Under the pieces are notes generated by a model. It made no database searches. It was not told where the DNA came from and saw only the letters and a program-made list of their open reading frames with translations. From contig CAMAYW010000064.1 of the NCBI GenBank assembly GCA_945862475.1, forward strand, positions 1 through 9,386: a stretch of 9,386 nucleotides of DNA, read 5' to 3'. This DNA is from Bacteriovorax stolpii. Its GTDB lineage: Bacteria > Bdellovibrionota > Bacteriovoracia > Bacteriovoracales > Bacteriovoracaceae. Shown piece by piece: positions 6,934 to 9,386 of the stretch. Made by a program: the position numbers and the translations under genes. Within the stretch, counting starts at the first letter, position 1. Each line of letters begins with the position of its first letter.

Positions 6934-8223
6934 TTAAGCTTTTAGATTCTCAATAATTACTGCACCACCTTGACCACCACCGATACACAGTGAGGCAAGT
7001 CCATATTTTTTCTTCTGCCGCTTAAGTTCGTGTGCAAGTGTCACCACAAGTCTTGAACCTGTTGAGCCGACTGGGTGGCCTAATGCAATTCCGCCGCCGT
7101 TGACGTTTAACTTTTCAAGTGGAACTTCTCCAATAACTTCATCAATGCCCCACTTACTTGAAAGAGATTTATCTTTCATGACTTTCATACATCCAATCAC
7201 TTGTGCAGCGAAAGCTTCATTGAGTTCAAAAAGATCCATCTGAGAAAGCTTCATACCTGTTCGCTTTAATAATCCGTTTATCGCAAGAACCGGACCGAGT
7301 CCCATTCTCTCTGGCTCAAGACCATGGAAGTGATAATCCACTAATCTTGCCATCGGTTCTAGGTTGTATTTTTTAACTGCTTCTTCAGAAGCAAGTAGCC
7401 ACATCGAGCCACCATCTGTGATAGGACAAGCGTTACCTACAGTCACTGTTCCCGTTTCGCGTTCAAAATAAGGCTTAAGCTTTCCAAGGCCTTCAACAGT
7501 TGAGTTCGCTCTGAAGCCGAGATCATCAGCGATCATTTTATCTAATTTATATCCGGCCGTGATAGGAAGAATTTCTTCGCGAAATTTACCATCCTTTGTT
7601 GCTTGTGCAGCCTTGTGGTGAGAAAGATTAGCAAATTCATCTTGCTCAAGGCGAGAAATGCCCAGTTCTCGAGCTAATGTTTCAGCAGTCTGGCCCATGT
7701 TTCTTCCACAGAAAGGATCTGTTAACCCTTGCTCAATCGCAATAACAGGTGCAAGAAAATTTGGTCTAAACGTTGAAAAAACTTTTAATTTTTGTGGAGT
7801 TGTTTTTGCTTTCATAAGTTCCACAAAAAACTCAGTCATGTGTTTATTAAACATGAGAGGCATCTGAGACATGCTCTCTACTCCACCCGCAAAAATTAAA
7901 TGAGAGCGACCACCAGCAATTTTGTCATAGGCCTGAGAAAGAGCTTCCATTCCTGAGGCACAGTTTCTATGAACAGAGTAACCGGATGTTTTTTTATGAA
8001 GACCCGCCTCAAGTGCAATGACTCTTCCAACGTTTGGATATTTTGCAGGTGTTCCCGTATTTCCCACAATGACTTCATCAATTTGATCTAGGGGAAGAGC
8101 AAATTTATCGACTAGATGGCGAATAAGATAGTGACCTAAATAAGGGGCAGCAATTTCTTTTAATTCAGCACCAGCTTTAACTTGGGGAGTACGTTTTCCA
8201 TCAACGAGATAAACTGCTTTCAT
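6934..8223 (-). CDS. fadI: 3-ketoacyl-CoA thiolase, FadI / trifunctional beta-subunit type
   Basis: This 429-aa thiolase cleaves 3-ketoacyl-CoA with CoA to release acetyl-CoA, the last step of the beta-oxidation cycle, and should form a complex with the FadJ product encoded next to it. Catalytic residues are visible: nucleophile C88 (HRNCASG), N335 in NEAFAA, H383 (GGIALGHPVG) and C413 (SLCIGGGQGG). An insertion at about 125-177, including FRPNFLAPV and MGQTAE, resembles the region that distinguishes FadI and the mitochondrial trifunctional beta subunit from shorter FadA-type thiolases (about 390 aa). Length also fits FadI (436 aa). AAGGA at 8231-8235 lies 7 nt before the ATG. The gene appears to be first in the fadI-fadJ-permease unit, and its leader holds a candidate promoter and an inverted repeat. 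An acetyl-CoA acetyltransferase role in biosynthesis is possible but less likely beside fadJ. Confidence 0.94.
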   Translation of the reverse strand: MKAVYLVDGKRTPQVKAGAELKEIAAPYLGHYLIRHLVDKFALPLDQIDEVIVGNTGTPAKYPNVGRVIALEAGLHKKTSGYSVHRNCASGMEALSQAYDKIAGGRSHLIFAGGVESMSQMPLMFNKHMTEFFVELMKAKTTPQKLKVFSTFRPNFLAPVIAIEQGLTDPFCGRNMGQTAETLARELGISRLEQDEFANLSHHKAAQATKDGKFREEILPITAGYKLDKMIADDLGFRANSTVEGLGKLKPYFERETGTVTVGNACPITDGGSMWLLASEEAVKKYNLEPMARLVDYHFHGLEPERMGLGPVLAINGLLKRTGMKLSQMDLFELNEAFAAQVIGCMKVMKDKSLSSKWGIDEVIGEVPLEKLNVNGGGIALGHPVGSTGSRLVVTLAHELKRQKKKYGLASLCIGGGQGGAVIIENLKA

Positions 8224-8256
8224 TTCGAATTCCTTTTCGAGAGAAAAATAGTAATA

Positions 8257-8279
8257 TGAATTGTCTTAATTTTAATTCA
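8257..8279. promoter_or_regulatory. Inverted repeat in the fadI leader, candidate operator
   Basis: TGAATT (8257-8262) and AATTCA (8274-8279) form perfect 6-bp arms around an 11-nt AT-rich spacer. If the promoter at 8293-8321 is used, the repeat lies at about +7 to +29 of the fad transcript, where a bound repressor would block transcription. The TGAAT/ATTCA half-sites recall operators of TetR-family fatty-acid regulators (FadR of Bacillus/Thermus), though the spacing differs. The region is AT-rich, so chance is a real possibility. Confidence 0.3.
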
Positions 8280-8292
8280 GATGGATGAATAG

Positions 8293-8321
8293 ATTAAGCT
8301 AAAAGCAAAACACTCGGACAA
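8293..8321 (-). promoter_or_regulatory. Candidate promoter of the fadI-fadJ-permease unit
   Basis: On the minus strand TTGTCC (8316-8321, 4 of 6) is followed by a 17-nt spacer and CTTAAT (8293-8298, 4 of 6). The start would be near 8286, giving a leader of about 63 nt before the fadI ATG. Both boxes are moderate; other AT-rich alternatives exist in the same gap. Confidence 0.35.
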
Positions 8322-8327
8322 TAATTA

Positions 8328-9287
8328 ATGAAAATAACACCCTATTTTTTAGGCTCTGGTAAAGCTTCTCAAGCGATGAAAGAGAGTCTCAAGATTGTTG
8401 AACTCACCTCGCCAGAATTTCAGCTAGATAAAATGATCCAACTTAAAAGAAATGCACCGTTCCCTGGCGTTTTTCATGAGGAATTCCCAGTTCTCTTTAT
8501 TGCAACTCCTCACGCTCTGCATTCGGATGCCATTCTTCAAGGTGAAAAGGCCGGCTTTAAACTTATTATCTGTGACAAGCCAGCAGCTGTTACCAAAGCT
8601 CAAATAAAGCACTTAAGCTCAGTCAAAATTCCCGTCGCTATTTGCCATGTTTATCGACAGATGTGGGGAATTCAATTCTTAAAAAAAATGGTTGAGGAAC
8701 AAGAATTTGGAAAATTAATCTCTATCGAAGGCCGCTATTGGCAATCTTCGAGTGCCGCGAAAGCGTTAACCCAACAGACAACAACTTCTTGGAAGAATAA
8801 TCCAGACCTCAGTGGAGATTATGATGTTCTTCTCGATTTAGGAACTCATTGGGCCGATACCGTGACCTTTCTATCTTCATGCCCTATAAAAAGTGTTCAT
8901 CAATGGAAGTCTTTTGTGAATGCTGAAGCCCCTCACCGAGACACTCATCTTCACCTCACCATAGATTTTGAAAATGAAATAAGAAGCTTTGGTTCTATTT
9001 CGAAAACTGTCCACGGTGCTGGGAATGATTTTGAAATCCATCTTATAGGAGAAAAAAAATCTGCATCCTGGAAATTTTCAAAACCTGATTTTTTGGAAAT
9101 CTCAGAGGGAAACTCTACCTCCATTATCCAAAAGAAAACGACTGACACGGGATCAGGTCACTGGCCTCATCATGGGTTAGGTTGGATTGAAGGGTACGTT
9201 GAGATTATCAGACAATCATTGAAAGGTGGTCATTATCCCACACTTCACGAAAATCTCTCACTTCTAGAAAATATCATCGAAAAATAA
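8328..9287 (+). CDS. Gfo/Idh/MocA family NAD(P)-dependent oxidoreductase
   Basis: This 319-aa protein belongs to the sugar/inositol dehydrogenase-like superfamily; the substrate cannot be read from the sequence. The N-terminal Rossmann half (about 1-115) has a GSGKAS nucleotide loop (9-14), the family signature IATPHALHSDA (58-68) and CDKPAA (82-87), where K84 corresponds to the catalytic Lys of the usual EKP motif. Asp replaces Glu at 83. The C-terminal half (about 120-319) carries DLGTHWAD (170-177), with H174 at the usual catalytic position. The nucleotide loop deviates from the usual GxGxxG. The length is slightly below typical members (330-390 aa). ATG 8328 follows an in-frame TAA at 8322-8324, so the frame cannot be extended, but no clear ribosome site precedes it. 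The gene is single, divergent from fadI, and ends at the hairpin at 9289-9310. Deoxidation of sugars, inositol or biliverdin-like substrates are all possible. Confidence 0.85.
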   Translation: MKITPYFLGSGKASQAMKESLKIVELTSPEFQLDKMIQLKRNAPFPGVFHEEFPVLFIATPHALHSDAILQGEKAGFKLIICDKPAAVTKAQIKHLSSVKIPVAICHVYRQMWGIQFLKKMVEEQEFGKLISIEGRYWQSSSAAKALTQQTTTSWKNNPDLSGDYDVLLDLGTHWADTVTFLSSCPIKSVHQWKSFVNAEAPHRDTHLHLTIDFENEIRSFGSISKTVHGAGNDFEIHLIGEKKSASWKFSKPDFLEISEGNSTSIIQKKTTDTGSGHWPHHGLGWIEGYVEIIRQSLKGGHYPTLHENLSLLENIIEK

Positions 9288-9288
9288 A

Positions 9289-9310
9289 AAGGCCTCCCTA
9301 AGGAGGCCTT
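9289..9310 (-). terminator. Rho-independent terminator, strongest on the minus strand
   Basis: A perfect 9-bp stem (9289-9297 with 9302-9310, sequence AAGGCCTCC / GGAGGCCTT) encloses a 4-nt loop. Read on the minus strand it is followed by TTTATTTTT, an excellent U-tract, so it should end the gene entering from the right edge. On the plus strand it starts one base after the oxidoreductase stop and is followed only by CACTTTTAATTTG, so termination of that gene may be weaker. Confidence 0.9.
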
Positions 9311-9334
9311 CACTTTTAATTTGTAGAAGTTCTT

Positions 9335-9386
9335 TTAGAACACAACAATCGCACCAGCAAAGATGGAAAGTGCGTCAGCATTAATA
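9335..9386 (-). CDS. C-terminal end of a possible outer-membrane beta-barrel protein (partial)
   Basis: A minus-strand frame is open from the window edge to TAA at 9335-9337, giving the last 16 residues, INADALSIFAGAIVVF. A strong minus-strand terminator 24 nt beyond the stop supports a real gene end here. The terminal Phe and non-polar residues at alternating positions before it resemble the C-terminal beta-signal recognised by the Bam machinery, suggesting an outer-membrane protein. With so few residues, the family cannot be named. Confidence 0.5.
   Translation of the reverse strand, partial: INADALSIFAGAIVVF

Overview
The window looks like an ordinary, gene-dense, AT-rich chromosomal segment of a Gram-negative bacterium. 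Supporting signs are a LolC/LolE-type lipoprotein-sorting permease, an FadI/FadJ beta-oxidation pair, RmuC, and a C-terminal tail ending in Phe like an outer-membrane beta-barrel. A divergent PilZ-like protein and the base composition would fit the Bdellovibrionota (Bacteriovorax/Peredibacter type). That placement is an inference from style, not from a marker gene.

Layout. Positions 1-325 (minus) hold the N-terminal part of an integral membrane protein that runs off the left edge; it sits 7 nt downstream of rmuC (333-1466, minus), so the two probably share a transcript. rmuC is divergent from a tyrosine recombinase (1574-2575, plus) across a 107-nt region with a candidate promoter for each gene. 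The recombinase meets, tail to tail with a 4-nt gap, a cytoplasmic protein with a degenerate PilZ-like signature (2580-3530, minus). Then, reading leftward on the minus strand, comes a compact unit: fadI (8223-6934), fadJ (6922-4796) and a LolC/E-like permease (4799-3627). fadI and fadJ are 11 nt apart; fadJ and the permease overlap by GTGA. The PilZ-like gene lies 97 nt beyond and may be read through. To the right, a Gfo/Idh/MocA-type oxidoreductase (8328-9287, plus) is divergent from fadI. It ends at a strong hairpin terminator that mainly serves a minus-strand gene, of which only the last 16 codons are visible.

Function. FadJ (enoyl-CoA hydratase plus 3-hydroxyacyl-CoA dehydrogenase) and FadI (3-ketoacyl-CoA thiolase) together perform the hydration, oxidation and thiolysis steps of fatty-acid beta-oxidation. 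The fadI leader contains a candidate promoter followed by an inverted repeat placed where a repressor could act. The translationally coupled LolC-like permease suggests a link between lipid turnover and envelope lipoprotein traffic, but its ATPase partner is not in the window.

I found no RNA gene, CRISPR array, insertion sequence or attachment site, and no convincing undescribed multi-gene system. The points most worth checking are the permease inside the fad unit, the degenerate PilZ protein, the probably leaderless recombinase mRNA and the inverted repeat in the fadI leader.
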